From Pseudomonadota bacterium (GTDB lineage: Bacteria > Pseudomonadota > Gammaproteobacteria > Burkholderiales > Burkholderiaceae_B): a DNA stretch of 14,796 nt. The position numbers were made by a program, and so were the translations under genes. A model generated the notes under the pieces. That model saw only the letters and a program-made list of their open reading frames with translations, did not search any database and had not been told where the DNA came from. Shown piece by piece: positions 1-7,664 of the stretch. Each line of letters opens with the position of its first letter. The stretch's first letter is position 1. The stretch spans positions 1 to 14,796 of the forward strand of contig JAEWEH010000146.1 of assembly GCA_023389535.1 (NCBI GenBank), in the 5' to 3' direction.

Positions 1-20
1 CGCCGCCCGGGCGTCTTGCC

Positions 21-46
21 AAGTCGGCATCCAAGTAAGCCGACTT
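21..46. other. small inverted repeat (hairpin) downstream of the reductase
   Basis: AAGTCGGC at 21-28 and GCCGACTT at 39-46 form a perfect 8-bp stem around a 10-base loop. It lies about 60 bases past the stop codon of the minus-strand reductase. There is no T-run right after it on either strand, so a terminator role is only possible. A second, weaker pairing (GGCCCG at 71-76 with CGGGCC at 100-105) lies between it and the stop codon. Nothing else is recognisable in bases 1-108. Confidence 0.35.
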
Positions 47-108
47 GCCAGGCAGCTACCTTTTAAAAGCGGCCCGGCTGATTGCCATAGGATAAGTTTC
101 GGGCCGGC

Positions 109-666
109 TTACTGCTGTGGCGCGTGCTTTTTTACCCACGCCACATAGGTGTTCATCCAGCGCTGCAGGAAGTCTTTGCTGCCTGCAGCGATACCGCCGG
201 CATCATCGAACAAGCCTTCTTTGGCGTGAATGAAGGCCTCGGGCTGGCCCATGGTCGGGACGTCCAGATAAGCCAGGGTATTGCGCAGATGCTGCTGCGC
301 CAGCGCCGAGCCGATGGCGCCTATCGATGCGCCAATGACCCCGGCGGGCTTGCCCGCCCAAGCGTTCTGGCCATATGGCCGTGATGCATGGTCGATCGCG
401 TTCTTCAAGACACCGGGCACGGAACGGTTGTATTCCGGCGTCACGAAAATCAAACCCTGTACCGCCGCGATATCCGCTTTCAGGCGCTTGACGCTGTCCG
501 CCTGATTGGCGTCATCGTCCTGGTTGTACAAAGGCAGCGTGCCGATGTCGGGGAATTCGAAGGAAAATTCCGGCGGCGCAAGCTTGATGAGCGCCTTTGC
601 GAGCTTGCGGTTGAATGAATCCTTCCTGAGGCTGCCGACGATGACCGCAATACGGTATTGATTCAT
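109..666 (-). CDS. NAD(P)H-dependent FMN reductase family protein (ChrR/YieF-like)
   Basis: A 185-residue flavodoxin-fold reductase that binds FMN and moves electrons from NAD(P)H to quinones, azo dyes, chromate or free flavin; it should be cytoplasmic. The FMN phosphate loop GSLRKDSFN is at residues 11-19, and the second family signature (TPEYNRSVPGVLKNAID) runs at 76-92. Length matches the roughly 180-190 residues usual for this family. The ATG at 664-666 is preceded by a GGGAG ribosome binding site (complement of 673-677), which supports this start. It stands alone on its strand. The physiological substrate cannot be read from sequence; chromate reductase or quinone reductase are the customary labels. 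It is not ArsH, which is longer with a different N-terminus, despite an arsB gene 5 kb away. Confidence 0.9.
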   Translation of the reverse strand: MNQYRIAVIVGSLRKDSFNRKLAKALIKLAPPEFSFEFPDIGTLPLYNQDDDANQADSVKRLKADIAAVQGLIFVTPEYNRSVPGVLKNAIDHASRPYGQNAWAGKPAGVIGASIGAIGSALAQQHLRNTLAYLDVPTMGQPEAFIHAKEGLFDDAGGIAAGSKDFLQRWMNTYVAWVKKHAPQQ

Positions 667-984
667 GAAGTACTCCCGAAAATAAACCTGTGGTGGCTAG
701 GCCTGTTAACTGGCCCTAGTTAGTTTGGGCCAATTCGAGCGCAGGCACAAGGGTTTGCGGCGAGGGCTTCATGCTGCAGCCGGGACTACATTTTGCGGCA
801 GACGCGTAACAAAAAAGGGGCCGAACTAATCCATGTGTGGAATTTTCACCATCTAGGGAAAAATAGTTATATAACATCAGTTCCATCCGGTCCGTATGCA
901 TTCAGGTCCAGGGCCCGCGGCCGGAGTTCACAGGGCATGTCGCCCTTGGAATGCAAGGGGCTCGTCCTTTAAAGGAGCAGATCC
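667..984. other. 318-base intergenic gap between divergent genes
   Basis: No credible gene; one short open frame (716-901, minus) has no ribosome binding site or recognisable content. On the reductase side, two mutually exclusive small stems share TGGCCC (711-716): it can pair with GGGCCA at 727-732, or its GGCCC part imperfectly with CTAGGCC at 697-703. An AT-rich patch near the plus-strand genes contains the perfect palindrome GTTATATAAC at 866-875. Its right half offers TATAAC (870-875) as a -10 element for the secreted protein at 985, but I find no convincing -35. The region between 880 and 970 shows nothing else. Confidence 0.5.
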
Positions 985-1353
985 ATGCATCTATCTCGAC
1001 TTTTCATCATGGCGCTGGTTGGCGCAAGTCTTGCGGGCCCCGTGTTGGCGGCACAACCCAAAACGAATAACGGGCATTTCGTCGATAGCAATGGCGCTAC
1101 GCTCTATACCTTCGACAAGGATACGACGCCAGGCAAAAGCGCCTGCGATGAAAATTGCGCCAAGAACTGGCCTCCTGCACTGGCGGGAGATACGGACACC
1201 GCCAGCGGCGATTGGACGTTCGTGACTACCCACGATGGCAAGAAGCAATGGGCGTACAAAGGGAAACCCTTATACCGCTTTGCGAAAGACGCCAAGCCGG
1301 GTGACACGACCGGCGACGGCGTCAGGGGCATCTGGCATCTTGCCAAGCCCTGA
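985..1353 (+). CDS. small secreted protein of the COG4315 / PF03640 repeat family
   Basis: A 122-residue exported protein of unknown function. A Sec signal peptide is plain at residues 1-22 (MHLSRL, hydrophobic core, then VLA-A as a likely cleavage site). The mature part contains the two tandem motifs of this family: LYTFDKDTTPGKSAC at about 38-52 followed by CxxxCxxxWPP (the two Cys may form a disulfide), and PLYRFAKDAKPGD with GDGVxGIWHLAKP at the C-terminus. The start is supported by AAAGGAG at 971-977, seven bases upstream. It is followed after 37 bases by a tiny lipoprotein gene in the same direction, so the two are probably co-transcribed. Proteins of this family are common in proteobacteria and actinobacteria, often beside envelope or stress genes, but no biochemical role is established. 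Confidence 0.85.
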   Translation: MHLSRLFIMALVGASLAGPVLAAQPKTNNGHFVDSNGATLYTFDKDTTPGKSACDENCAKNWPPALAGDTDTASGDWTFVTTHDGKKQWAYKGKPLYRFAKDAKPGDTTGDGVRGIWHLAKP

Positions 1354-1390
1354 TTCTCGGCGCGCATTCGCGCGCCCAGGAGTAATCATC

Positions 1391-1543
1391 ATGGCATTGG
1401 GTAAACTCGTTACGGCTTTCATGGTCGCAGTCATGCTTGCATTGGCCGGTTGTTCGGGCATGGGTTATGGCGGCGGCAACTCCTCAAGCACCTCCACCGA
1501 CACCGGCAATGGCAATGGCGGAGATGGCGGCGGAAGCTATTGA
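1391..1543 (+). CDS. 50-residue glycine-rich lipoprotein
   Basis: A short gene starting at ATG 1391, with AGGAG at 1378-1382 eight bases upstream. The open frame extends further back to 1235, but that part overlaps the preceding gene and has no ribosome binding site, so the short form is preferred. The product begins MALGKLVTAFMVAVMLALAGC: a short positive N-terminus, a hydrophobic core and the lipobox LAGC, with the lipidated cysteine at residue 21. The mature chain is only 30 residues, dominated by Gly, Ser, Thr, Asn and Asp (GYGGGNSSSTSTDTGNGNGG), with no aromatic core and no sign of a folded domain. It probably forms a flexible membrane-tethered tail. It lies directly behind the COG4315 protein and may work with it. 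Function unknown. Confidence 0.75.
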   Translation: MALGKLVTAFMVAVMLALAGCSGMGYGGGNSSSTSTDTGNGNGGDGGGSY

Positions 1544-1551
1544 AAACGATT

Positions 1552-1594
1552 CGGCCCTTCGGCTCCGCATAAGGTTTGCGAAGCCGAAGGGCCG
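1552..1594. terminator. long hairpin between convergent genes, probable terminator
   Basis: CGGCCCTTCGGCTCCGCA (1552-1569) pairs with TGCGAAGCCGAAGGGCCG (1577-1594): an 18-bp stem with a single C-A mismatch and a 7-base loop. It lies between the lipoprotein stop (1543) and the tctA stop (1621), which converge. On the minus strand the hairpin is followed by AATCGTTTTC, a short T-run, so it fits best as the end of the tctBA transcript. On the plus strand no T-run follows, but the stem is strong enough to stop or protect the lipoprotein transcript. Confidence 0.75.
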
Positions 1595-1620
1595 GCGATG
1601 CCAGGAAAACAACGCGGGGG

Positions 1621-3126
1621 TCAGCCTTCTTCGACGAAGGTTTCTTCGCGTTTCTTCTTGATGGACGGCAGGGCCACAAGCACGATCAAGGCGAGGGCAG
1701 CGACCAGCAGGGATGCCGACAGCGGGCGCGTCACGAAAGTCGTGTAGTCGCCGCGGGCCAGCAGCAACGCCCGGCGGAAGTTTTCTTCCATCATGGGTCC
1801 GAGCACCAAGCCCAGCAGCAATGGCGCGCCTTCACACTTCAGTTTGGCCCAGATATAGCCGACCAAGCCGAACGCGGCGGTCATCCAGATGTCGAAGACG
1901 TTGTAATTCAACGAATACACGCCTATCGTGCAGAACACCAGAATGGCCGGGAACAGGATGCGATAGGGCACTTTGAGCAACTTGATCCACAGGCCCACCA
2001 ACGGCAGGTTCAGGATGATCAGCATCAGGTTGCCGATCCACATGGACACGATCAGGCCCCAGAACAGATCGGGGTGGCTCGTCATGACTTGCGGGCCGGG
2101 CTGGATGTTGTGGATGGTCATGGCGCCGATCATCAGGGCCGTCACCGCGTTGCCGGGTATGCCCAGGGTCAGCAGCGGGATGAAAGAAGTCTGCGCAGCG
2201 GCGTTATTGGCCGATTCCGGCCCAGCGAGGCCGGCAGGATGGCCCTTGCCGAAGCGTTCCGGGTTGCGGGAAAGCTTCTTCTCCAGTGTGTAGGATGCAA
2301 ACGACGACAACACCGCACCGCCGCCGGGCAGAATGCCCAGCGCCGAACCCAGGGCGGTACCGCGTACGCACGCCGGCCAGGCTTCCTTGAATTCCTGCTT
2401 GTTCGGATAAAGGGTGCCGACCTTGCCGGTGATTTCGACGCGCTGGTCCTTCAGTTCCAGGTTGGTCATGATCTCGGCAAAGCCGAAGACGCCCATGGCC
2501 ACCACGGCGAAGTCGATGCCGTCCTGCAGTTCGGGAATGCCGAAGTCGTAGCGCGCCACCCCGGAGTTCACGTCCGTGCCAACCATGCCCAGCAACAATC
2601 CGAGCAAGATCATGCAAATGGCTTTGGGCAGGGATCCCGAAGCCAGCACCACTGCGCCGATCAGGCCCAGCACCATTAGCGAGAAGTATTCGGCAGGGCC
2701 GAACTTGAAGGCGACTTCAGCCAACGGTGGCGCGAAACCGGCCAGCAGCACGGTGGCCACGCAGCCGGCGAAGAACGAACCCAGGGCGGCAATCGCCAGG
2801 GCGGCCCCGGCGCGCCCGTTGCGCGCCATCTGGTGGCCGTCGAGCACGGTCACCACCGCCGACGTTTCACCCGGGAGGGCGACCAGGATAGCCGTGGTTG
2901 AGCCCCCGTACTGGGCGCCATAGTAAATGCCGGCCAGCATGATCAGTCCCGCCACCGGAGGCAGCACGTAAGTAATGGGCAGCAGCATGGCGATGGTGGG
3001 AACCGGGCCGATGCCGGGCAGCACTCCGATCAAGGTTCCGAGCAGGCACCCCAGTAGGCAGTACGCCACATTTTCAAATGTCAAGGCTACTGAAAAGCCC
3101 AGCATCAAGTGATCTAACAATTCCAT
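1621..3126 (-). CDS. tctA: TctA-family large membrane subunit of a tripartite tricarboxylate transporter
   Basis: A 501-residue polytopic inner-membrane protein, the usual length for TctA, which forms the main translocation channel of sodium- or proton-driven carriers for citrate and other carboxylates. The inverted-repeat architecture of the family is visible: GVLPGIGP at 34-41 in the first half and GILPGGG at 264-270 in the second. Other conserved stretches are YYGAQYGGSTTAIL (68-81), PGETSAVVT (85-93) and PESANNAA (303-310). Around ten to twelve hydrophobic segments can be counted, and the C-terminus is positively charged. The start at 3126 follows GAAGGG on the minus strand and lies 13 bases after the tctB stop, so the two subunits are one operon. 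The binding-protein gene tctC is not here; the substrate is therefore unknown. Confidence 0.93.
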   Translation of the reverse strand: MELLDHLMLGFSVALTFENVAYCLLGCLLGTLIGVLPGIGPVPTIAMLLPITYVLPPVAGLIMLAGIYYGAQYGGSTTAILVALPGETSAVVTVLDGHQMARNGRAGAALAIAALGSFFAGCVATVLLAGFAPPLAEVAFKFGPAEYFSLMVLGLIGAVVLASGSLPKAICMILLGLLLGMVGTDVNSGVARYDFGIPELQDGIDFAVVAMGVFGFAEIMTNLELKDQRVEITGKVGTLYPNKQEFKEAWPACVRGTALGSALGILPGGGAVLSSFASYTLEKKLSRNPERFGKGHPAGLAGPESANNAAAQTSFIPLLTLGIPGNAVTALMIGAMTIHNIQPGPQVMTSHPDLFWGLIVSMWIGNLMLIILNLPLVGLWIKLLKVPYRILFPAILVFCTIGVYSLNYNVFDIWMTAAFGLVGYIWAKLKCEGAPLLLGLVLGPMMEENFRRALLLARGDYTTFVTRPLSASLLVAALALIVLVALPSIKKKREETFVEEG

Positions 3127-3139
3127 TTTTCAGTACCCT

Positions 3140-3601
3140 TCAATTGCCTAGAAAGCTGGGCCACAGCGGGAAGATAAGGCCCAAGCCTTTGATGAACGCC
3201 AGCCACACGAACGCGACCAGGAACAGGCCATTCGCCGCAGCGACTTTCCAGCTGAATACATGGCTGGCGAAACTGCTGAGAAAGACCAGAAGAAAGACGC
3301 TGATGTAGACGCCCAGGTAATTCAGGAACAGGCCGCTGAGTGCGACGCTGCCGAGCAATATCACGGTTATGCCCCAGTCGATCTTTTCCAGCTTTACTTT
3401 CTCGGCCTTGGGCGACATCGCACCGATTGATACGAAGGCGCCTAGCGCCGCCATACAGATCCCCAGCCAGAATGGAAAGTAGCCGGGGCCCATGCGGGCT
3501 GCCGTTCCCATTGAATAGTTCGTGGCGCCCAGGGCGAACCCCAGGCCCAGAACCACAAACATGACACCGGACCAGAAGTCCTGTTTATTTCTTATGTTCA
3601 T
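3140..3601 (-). CDS. tctB: TctB-family small membrane subunit of a tripartite tricarboxylate transporter
   Basis: A 153-residue inner-membrane protein with four hydrophobic segments (about residues 10-30, 40-62, 78-98, and a long 100-147 stretch that may hold more than one pass). This is the profile of TctB, the poorly conserved small partner of TctA. The opening NKQDFWSGVMFVVLGLGFALGATNYSMGTAARMGPGYFP contains the typical family features: a D/FWSG start, then a glycine-rich helix, then GTAxxMGPGYFP. It is placed immediately before tctA with 13 bases between. The ribosome binding site is weak (GAGAG about 10 bases upstream). The gene follows the kinase at 3779 by 177 bases in the same direction, so read-through from the regulator operon is possible. 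No tctC precedes it, unlike the common tctCBA order. Confidence 0.9.
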   Translation of the reverse strand: MNIRNKQDFWSGVMFVVLGLGFALGATNYSMGTAARMGPGYFPFWLGICMAALGAFVSIGAMSPKAEKVKLEKIDWGITVILLGSVALSGLFLNYLGVYISVFLLVFLSSFASHVFSWKVAAANGLFLVAFVWLAFIKGLGLIFPLWPSFLGN

Positions 3602-3776
3602 GCAAACGTAGTCTCTCTTGCCATTGATATTGATGCTTCGCCGCGCTCAGTGTGCGGATCGCCGGCGCCTGCCGGCTTATGCAATGCTCGCAAAAGCCGA
3701 ACAGGACGCCGGGCAACAGCGTTGCTTCGGGACTAGGGATAGTAGAGGAGGGAAGCGCGTTGCGGACGCGCCTGGC

Positions 3777-3805
3777 CATTACGGTTTCATTACCAAACCG
3801 TAATG
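3777..3805. promoter_or_regulatory. perfect 11-bp inverted repeat containing a CATTAC direct repeat
   Basis: CATTACGGTTT (3777-3787) and AAACCGTAATG (3795-3805) are perfect complements around a 7-base loop. The element covers the last codons and stop of the histidine kinase gene. The loop also starts with CATTAC (3788-3793), so CATTAC occurs twice in tandem at an 11-base period, the spacing favoured by OmpR/PhoB-type regulators. It lies about 175 bases upstream of tctB. It could therefore be an operator for the adjacent response regulator or simply a hairpin at the end of the kinase message; no T-run follows on the minus strand, which weakens the terminator reading. Confidence 0.4.
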
Positions 3806-5287
3806 ATCCGGGGGGGTGGCCGCAGGGAAGTCTATTTCCACCTCGAGGCCGGGGGAGGCGTCCCTGAAGGCAAGGCGGCCCTGGTGTAGGGCCACCACGG
3901 CACGCACGGAAGCCAGCCCCAGCCCGGAGCCTGGCAAGCCGGTCTCGATGCTGGTGTGAGCGCGGTAGAAACGATTCCCGAGCAAGCGCAGTTCATCGTC
4001 GTCCACGCCCGGACCGTCGTCCTTGATGGCCAGGTATGCGCGGCCGGCATCCTGCCTGAGACTGATGGTGGCATGCGCGCCGCGGCCCGCATACTTCAGC
4101 GCGTTATCAACCAGATTGCTGATGACGCCGGCCAGCAGATCCGCGTCCCCGGCGACCCATACCCCTTCGTAGGGCTTGCCGTGGTTGTTGGCGCTGACCG
4201 AAGATACTTGTCGCAGCACGACGCCTTTTTCGTCCGCCAGCGCTTCGTACAGCTCGACAACATCTTGTGCAATGGCGTCCAGCCGCACGGCCTGGAAGGC
4301 TTGGCGCCGCACACCTGATTCGGCCTCGGCGATCAGCAACAGCTTCTCGGACATGGAAATCAGATCCATTATCTCCGTACTGACCGAATCTATGGCCTCG
4401 GCCAGGGCCTGGGCATCGCGGGCGCCGCTTTGCGCCCTATGCAGTTTGCCCAGGACGCGCGCCAATGGCGTACGCATGTTATGGGCTATGGAGTCCGACA
4501 CATTGCGCACGCCATTCATCAAGTTTTCTATGCGGTCCAGCATCTGGTTGATGTCGGAGCGCAATTGATCGAATTCGTCCGCGTCGGCGCCGGCCGGCAC
4601 CCGCCGCGTCAGCTCACCTGTGCCGACGTGCATGGCCGTATCCCGTATGGCCTCGACCCGGCGGCGCAGTTCGCGCCTGAAAATGAAGGTCCCGATCAAA
4701 ACCAGGGACAGGGCGACCAGCGTGGCGGCGATCACGGCTTTGCCAATAAGTCTTTTGATCTCTTTCAGGTCCTGGGTGTCGCGTCCGACCACCAGAATGT
4801 CGCCGTCCTCGAGATTCTGCGCAACCAGCACGCCGGAAACCGATACGCCATCGCGCAGCACATTGGCTTGAACAGGCGCCGGCGGATCGCGAATGAGACC
4901 CGCGGCGGCAAAGGGGTTCAGATTGCCCGCCCGCTTTATGCCCTTGCCATCGAGCAATAGATACATCTCGGTGTCAATGTCGGTCTGGTCGGACAAGAGT
5001 TGCTGTATCTCTTGCTGCAACGAGGGGCTGCCCCGTTCCTGATAGTGCAGGACCAGGCGATGCAAAGTCAGCGTGACCTGGCGCTGAAATTGCACTTGCA
5101 ATACATCGACGATTTTCCCGTAGGCAAAGATCAGCAGGAAGATCGTGGTGCATACCGCCAACAGGCTGTAGTTCAGCGTCAGGCGGAAGGCCACCGATCC
5201 CCATAGCCGGCGCCATGCAGTGATCAGCGCTGCCGGGCCTTTCCGGGGCGGTCGGCCGGCACCGGGTGCGGATGCCTTGAAGCTCAT
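3779..5287 (-). CDS. membrane sensor histidine kinase (HAMP, HisKA, HATPase)
   Basis: A 502-residue sensor kinase of the inner membrane. The first membrane helix is at about 35-56, a periplasmic sensing region of about 125 residues follows, and the second helix is at about 184-204. HAMP covers 205-260. The phospho-acceptor His269 sits in SDSIAHNMRTPLARV. The ATP-binding domain has the N box NLVDN (391-395), DDGPGVDDDE (423-432), an F-box NRFYR (438-442) and GSGLGLASVR (453-462), so all catalytic elements are present. The H-box reads AHNMRTPL rather than the usual SHELRTPL. Its ATG overlaps the regulator stop as ATGA, so the pair is translationally coupled. The stimulus is not evident. Position just upstream of tctBA suggests a TctE/BctE-like role in carboxylate sensing, an inference from context only. 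Confidence 0.92.
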   Translation of the reverse strand: MSFKASAPGAGRPPRKGPAALITAWRRLWGSVAFRLTLNYSLLAVCTTIFLLIFAYGKIVDVLQVQFQRQVTLTLHRLVLHYQERGSPSLQQEIQQLLSDQTDIDTEMYLLLDGKGIKRAGNLNPFAAAGLIRDPPAPVQANVLRDGVSVSGVLVAQNLEDGDILVVGRDTQDLKEIKRLIGKAVIAATLVALSLVLIGTFIFRRELRRRVEAIRDTAMHVGTGELTRRVPAGADADEFDQLRSDINQMLDRIENLMNGVRNVSDSIAHNMRTPLARVLGKLHRAQSGARDAQALAEAIDSVSTEIMDLISMSEKLLLIAEAESGVRRQAFQAVRLDAIAQDVVELYEALADEKGVVLRQVSSVSANNHGKPYEGVWVAGDADLLAGVISNLVDNALKYAGRGAHATISLRQDAGRAYLAIKDDGPGVDDDELRLLGNRFYRAHTSIETGLPGSGLGLASVRAVVALHQGRLAFRDASPGLEVEIDFPAATPPDHYGLVMKP

Positions 5288-5994
5288 GCGCCGCTTGCCC
5301 CATCGCCACCATCACGCGACAATCGGTAGCCCACGCCCCGTACTGTGTGTATGAGGAACGGCGGGGCATGTTCGCCATCCACCTTCTGCCTCAGGCGGCT
5401 TATGGTGGCATCGATCACATTGGTTTGCGGATCGAACTGGTAGCCCCATACTGCACCGAGCAGCATGGCGCGCGTCAGGACCTGGTCCGGATGCATCATC
5501 ATGTAGGCCAGCAGGCGTGATTCGCGCGGCTGCAGGTTGATGACTTTCCCGCCGCGCGTCAGCCGGGGTATGGTCAGATCCAGGCGCAGGTCCGCGTATT
5601 CGAGCAGCCGCTGGGTGTCGCCATGCCTGGACCGGCGTATCAGCGCCTCTGCACGTGTCACCAGCTCTATCAACGCAAAGGGCTTGGTCAGGTAGTCGTC
5701 CCCGCCCGCCTTCAGGCCGCGCACGCGTTCGTCCAAAGCGGTCAGCGCGCTGAGCACGATGACAGGCGTCTTGATTCCCAGGCTACGCAAGGTGGTCAGT
5801 ATGGACAGGCCGTCGACCTGATTCGGCAACATGCGATCCAGGACGATCAGATCCCACGGTTCGGATGAAGCGCGCTGCAGGCCTTCGGCGCCGTCATAGC
5901 AGACCACGGGCCAATGCCCGAGCTCTCTGAACCCGTCAGCAATATAGTGGGCATTCTCGCGATCATCCTCGATGATCAGGCAATTCCATATCAC
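5284..5994 (-). CDS. OmpR-family response regulator
   Basis: A 236-residue two-component regulator, counted from the GTG at 5992-5994. That start is preferred because GGAGGA lies five bases upstream and the receiver then begins almost at once ([11 protein letters not shown]); the ATG nine codons earlier at 6021 has no ribosome binding site. Receiver domain, residues 1-115: acidic pair D10/D11, phospho-acceptor D53 in IVLDRMLP, S82, and K104 in LTKPF. A winged-helix DNA-binding domain follows at about 135-230, with [26 protein letters not shown] and [10 protein letters not shown]. It should bind DNA as a phosphorylated dimer at direct repeats. It is coupled to the kinase gene through ATGA at 5284-5287 and is transcribed divergently from arsB across 113 bases; targets may include tctBA, arsB or itself. 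Confidence 0.92.
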   Translation of the reverse strand: MIWNCLIIEDDRENAHYIADGFRELGHWPVVCYDGAEGLQRASSEPWDLIVLDRMLPNQVDGLSILTTLRSLGIKTPVIVLSALTALDERVRGLKAGGDDYLTKPFALIELVTRAEALIRRSRHGDTQRLLEYADLRLDLTIPRLTRGGKVINLQPRESRLLAYMMMHPDQVLTRAMLLGAVWGYQFDPQTNVIDATISRLRQKVDGEHAPPFLIHTVRGVGYRLSRDGGDGASGA

Positions 5995-5999
5995 TTGGC

Positions 6000-6005
6000 T
6001 CCTCC
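6000..6005 (-). promoter_or_regulatory. ribosome binding site fixing the GTG start of the response regulator
   Basis: On the minus strand the sequence is GGAGGA, then five bases, then GTG (5994-5992). No comparable site precedes the upstream in-frame ATG at 6021. This decides the shorter protein. Confidence 0.75.
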
Positions 6006-6107
6006 ATTGGCCATCGTGCAAGAACGAACATAGTATGGCATGAGGTGCCGCGGTTGATTTTCATTTATGATGCTCGCTCTTCTGGTATCCCACATAGACC
6101 CTCCACC

Positions 6108-7388
6108 ATGATCGCCGCGGCCGTTATCTTCGTCTTGACTTTGGCCCTGGTGATTTGGCAGCCCAAAAGTCTGGGCATAGGGTGGAGCGCAAGCCTGGGT
6201 GCGGCTGCGGCCTTGCTAGGCGGCATCGTGCACTGGCCGGATGTCCTGGTGGTATGGGGTATTGTCTGGAACGCCACCGCCACGTTCCTGGCGGTGATCA
6301 TCATCAGCCTTTTGCTGGATGCCGCCGGCTTCTTTGAATGGGCTGCGTTGCATGTCGCGCGCTGGGGCGGCGGACGGGGCCGGGCACTGTTTGCCTCTAT
6401 CATCTTGTTGGGCGCCAGCGTTGCGGCGCTGTTCAACAACGATGGCGCCGTCCTGATCCTAACGCCTATCGTGATGGCCATGCTGCTCGCGTTGGGATTC
6501 GGCCCGCCGGCGACTTTGGCGTTCGTGATGGCAGCAGGCTTCATCGCCGACGCCGCCAGCCTGCCGCTGGTCGTCTCGAATCTGGTCAACATCGTTTCGG
6601 CGGACTACTTCGACATAGGCTTCAATCGCTATGCGGCCGTCATGGCGCCCGTCGACCTGGTTTCCATCACGGCAAGCCTGCTGGTGCTGTACTGTTATTT
6701 TCGCAAGGATATTCCGGCGCGGTACGACATCGACTCTTTGCCCAGGCCGGCCACGGCGATCCGCGACATACGAACTTTCCGGGCGGGATGGGGCGTCCTG
6801 CTGTGGCTGTTGATCGGGTTCTTTGGGCTGGAACCTTTGGGCGTGCCGGTCAGCGCGGTAGCCGCAGCGGGCGCTGCGGTACTGTTGTGGGTGGCAGCGC
6901 GCGGCCATATTATCAGCACACGTAGGATCGTGCGCGAAGCGCCGTGGCAAATCGTGATCTTTTCCCTGGGCATGTACCTGGTTGTCTATGGTTTGCGCAA
7001 TGCCGGGCTGACACGGCACTTGGCCGACCTGTTGACGCTCTTTGCGGAGCAAGGGATATGGGTCGCCACATTGGGGACGGGGCTGATCATGGCCTTGCTC
7101 TCGTCCGTCATGAACAATCTGCCCACCGTACTGATCGGGGCGTTGTCCATTGATGCGAGCCAGGCGACCGGCGCCATCAAGGAAGCGATGGTCTATGCCA
7201 ACATCGTCGGCAGCGACCTTGGCCCGAAGATCACCCCGATAGGCAGCCTGGCGACTTTGCTGTGGCTGCATGTGCTGCAGCGCAAGGGGCTGCGGATTAC
7301 GTGGGGTTATTACTTCAAGGTCGGCATTGTATTGACGCTTCCCGTATTGGTCGTGGCTCTGATCGCGCTGGTATTCAGTCTTGTTTGA
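6108..7388 (+). CDS. arsB: ArsB-type arsenite/antimonite efflux carrier
   Basis: A 426-residue inner-membrane carrier that exports arsenite or antimonite, either with protons alone or as the channel for an ArsA ATPase. It closely follows the classic ArsB pattern all along: [14 protein letters not shown] near the N-terminus, then [76 protein letters not shown] and [22 protein letters not shown] near the C-terminus. The conserved cysteine of the E. coli protein (in IGCDLGPK) is Ser here (VGSDLGPK). The start is placed at ATG 6108, where it aligns with the N-terminus of known ArsB; the open frame reaches back to 6045 without support. The ribosome binding site is poor. No arsR, arsC, arsA or arsD is in the window, so it is an isolated copy, beside a two-component pair. 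Confidence 0.93.
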   Translation: MIAAAVIFVLTLALVIWQPKSLGIGWSASLGAAAALLGGIVHWPDVLVVWGIVWNATATFLAVIIISLLLDAAGFFEWAALHVARWGGGRGRALFASIILLGASVAALFNNDGAVLILTPIVMAMLLALGFGPPATLAFVMAAGFIADAASLPLVVSNLVNIVSADYFDIGFNRYAAVMAPVDLVSITASLLVLYCYFRKDIPARYDIDSLPRPATAIRDIRTFRAGWGVLLWLLIGFFGLEPLGVPVSAVAAAGAAVLLWVAARGHIISTRRIVREAPWQIVIFSLGMYLVVYGLRNAGLTRHLADLLTLFAEQGIWVATLGTGLIMALLSSVMNNLPTVLIGALSIDASQATGAIKEAMVYANIVGSDLGPKITPIGSLATLLWLHVLQRKGLRITWGYYFKVGIVLTLPVLVVALIALVFSLV

Positions 7389-7555
7389 GAGTCGTTTGGA
7401 CCATATGGCTTAGGGCATGCAGACGCACGTATACAAACGGTCCATAGCCTTATGCGGGCATCGACATCAGAAAAAATAGTGCAGATGCATTATGTATTCT
7501 TGGTTCACCAGGGAAACGCGCTAAATTTTTACTAGGCTCCAGCTGTAATCATCTG

Positions 7556-7584
7556 TTATTATTTTTTTCGCTCACAAATATAAT
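7556..7584 (+). promoter_or_regulatory. candidate sigma-70 promoter of the first sulfatase
   Basis: A perfect TATAAT (7579-7584) sits in an AT-rich patch, 17 bases after TTATTA (7556-7561), a poor -35 with three of six matches. It is about 80 bases upstream of the TTG start. The rest of the 276-base gap between arsB and the sulfatase (7389-7664) holds no gene and no clear terminator; only a 6-bp pairing of TGGACC with GGTCCA just past the arsB stop was seen. Confidence 0.45.
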
Positions 7585-7654
7585 AAGCGCAGGGCGTAAG
7601 CCTTTTGTCGGAACAGGCTTTGGGACTTCTGCGTATATCGGCCTTGTTGCCACT

Positions 7655-7660
7655 GGAGAA
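7655..7660 (+). promoter_or_regulatory. ribosome binding site fixing the TTG start of sulfatase 1
   Basis: GGAGAA followed by four bases and then TTG (7665-7667). The same arrangement, with the longer shared string ACTGGAGAA, precedes the TTG of the second sulfatase, so the homologous start is strongly indicated. The longer open frame beginning at 7605 has no such support. Confidence 0.7.
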
Positions 7661-7664
7661 CCCC

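Noticed and set aside
109..666. Possible ArsH belonging with arsB
   Set aside because: Length (185) and N-terminus fit the ChrR/YieF group, not the longer ArsH proteins, and the gene is 5 kb away from arsB with unrelated genes between.
716..901. 61-codon open frame in the 667-984 gap
   Set aside because: No ribosome binding site, no signal or domain, and not part of either neighbouring operon; likely chance.
1235..1390. N-terminal extension of the small lipoprotein frame
   Set aside because: It overlaps the COG4315 gene and would bury the lipoprotein signal; ATG 1391 has a good ribosome binding site.
1576..2679. 367-codon open frame on the plus strand
   Set aside because: Antisense to tctA, rich in His, Gln, Arg and Asp with low-complexity composition typical of a shadow frame.
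6459..7271. 270-codon open frame on the minus strand
   Set aside because: Antisense to arsB, rich in Gln, Arg and His; shadow frame.
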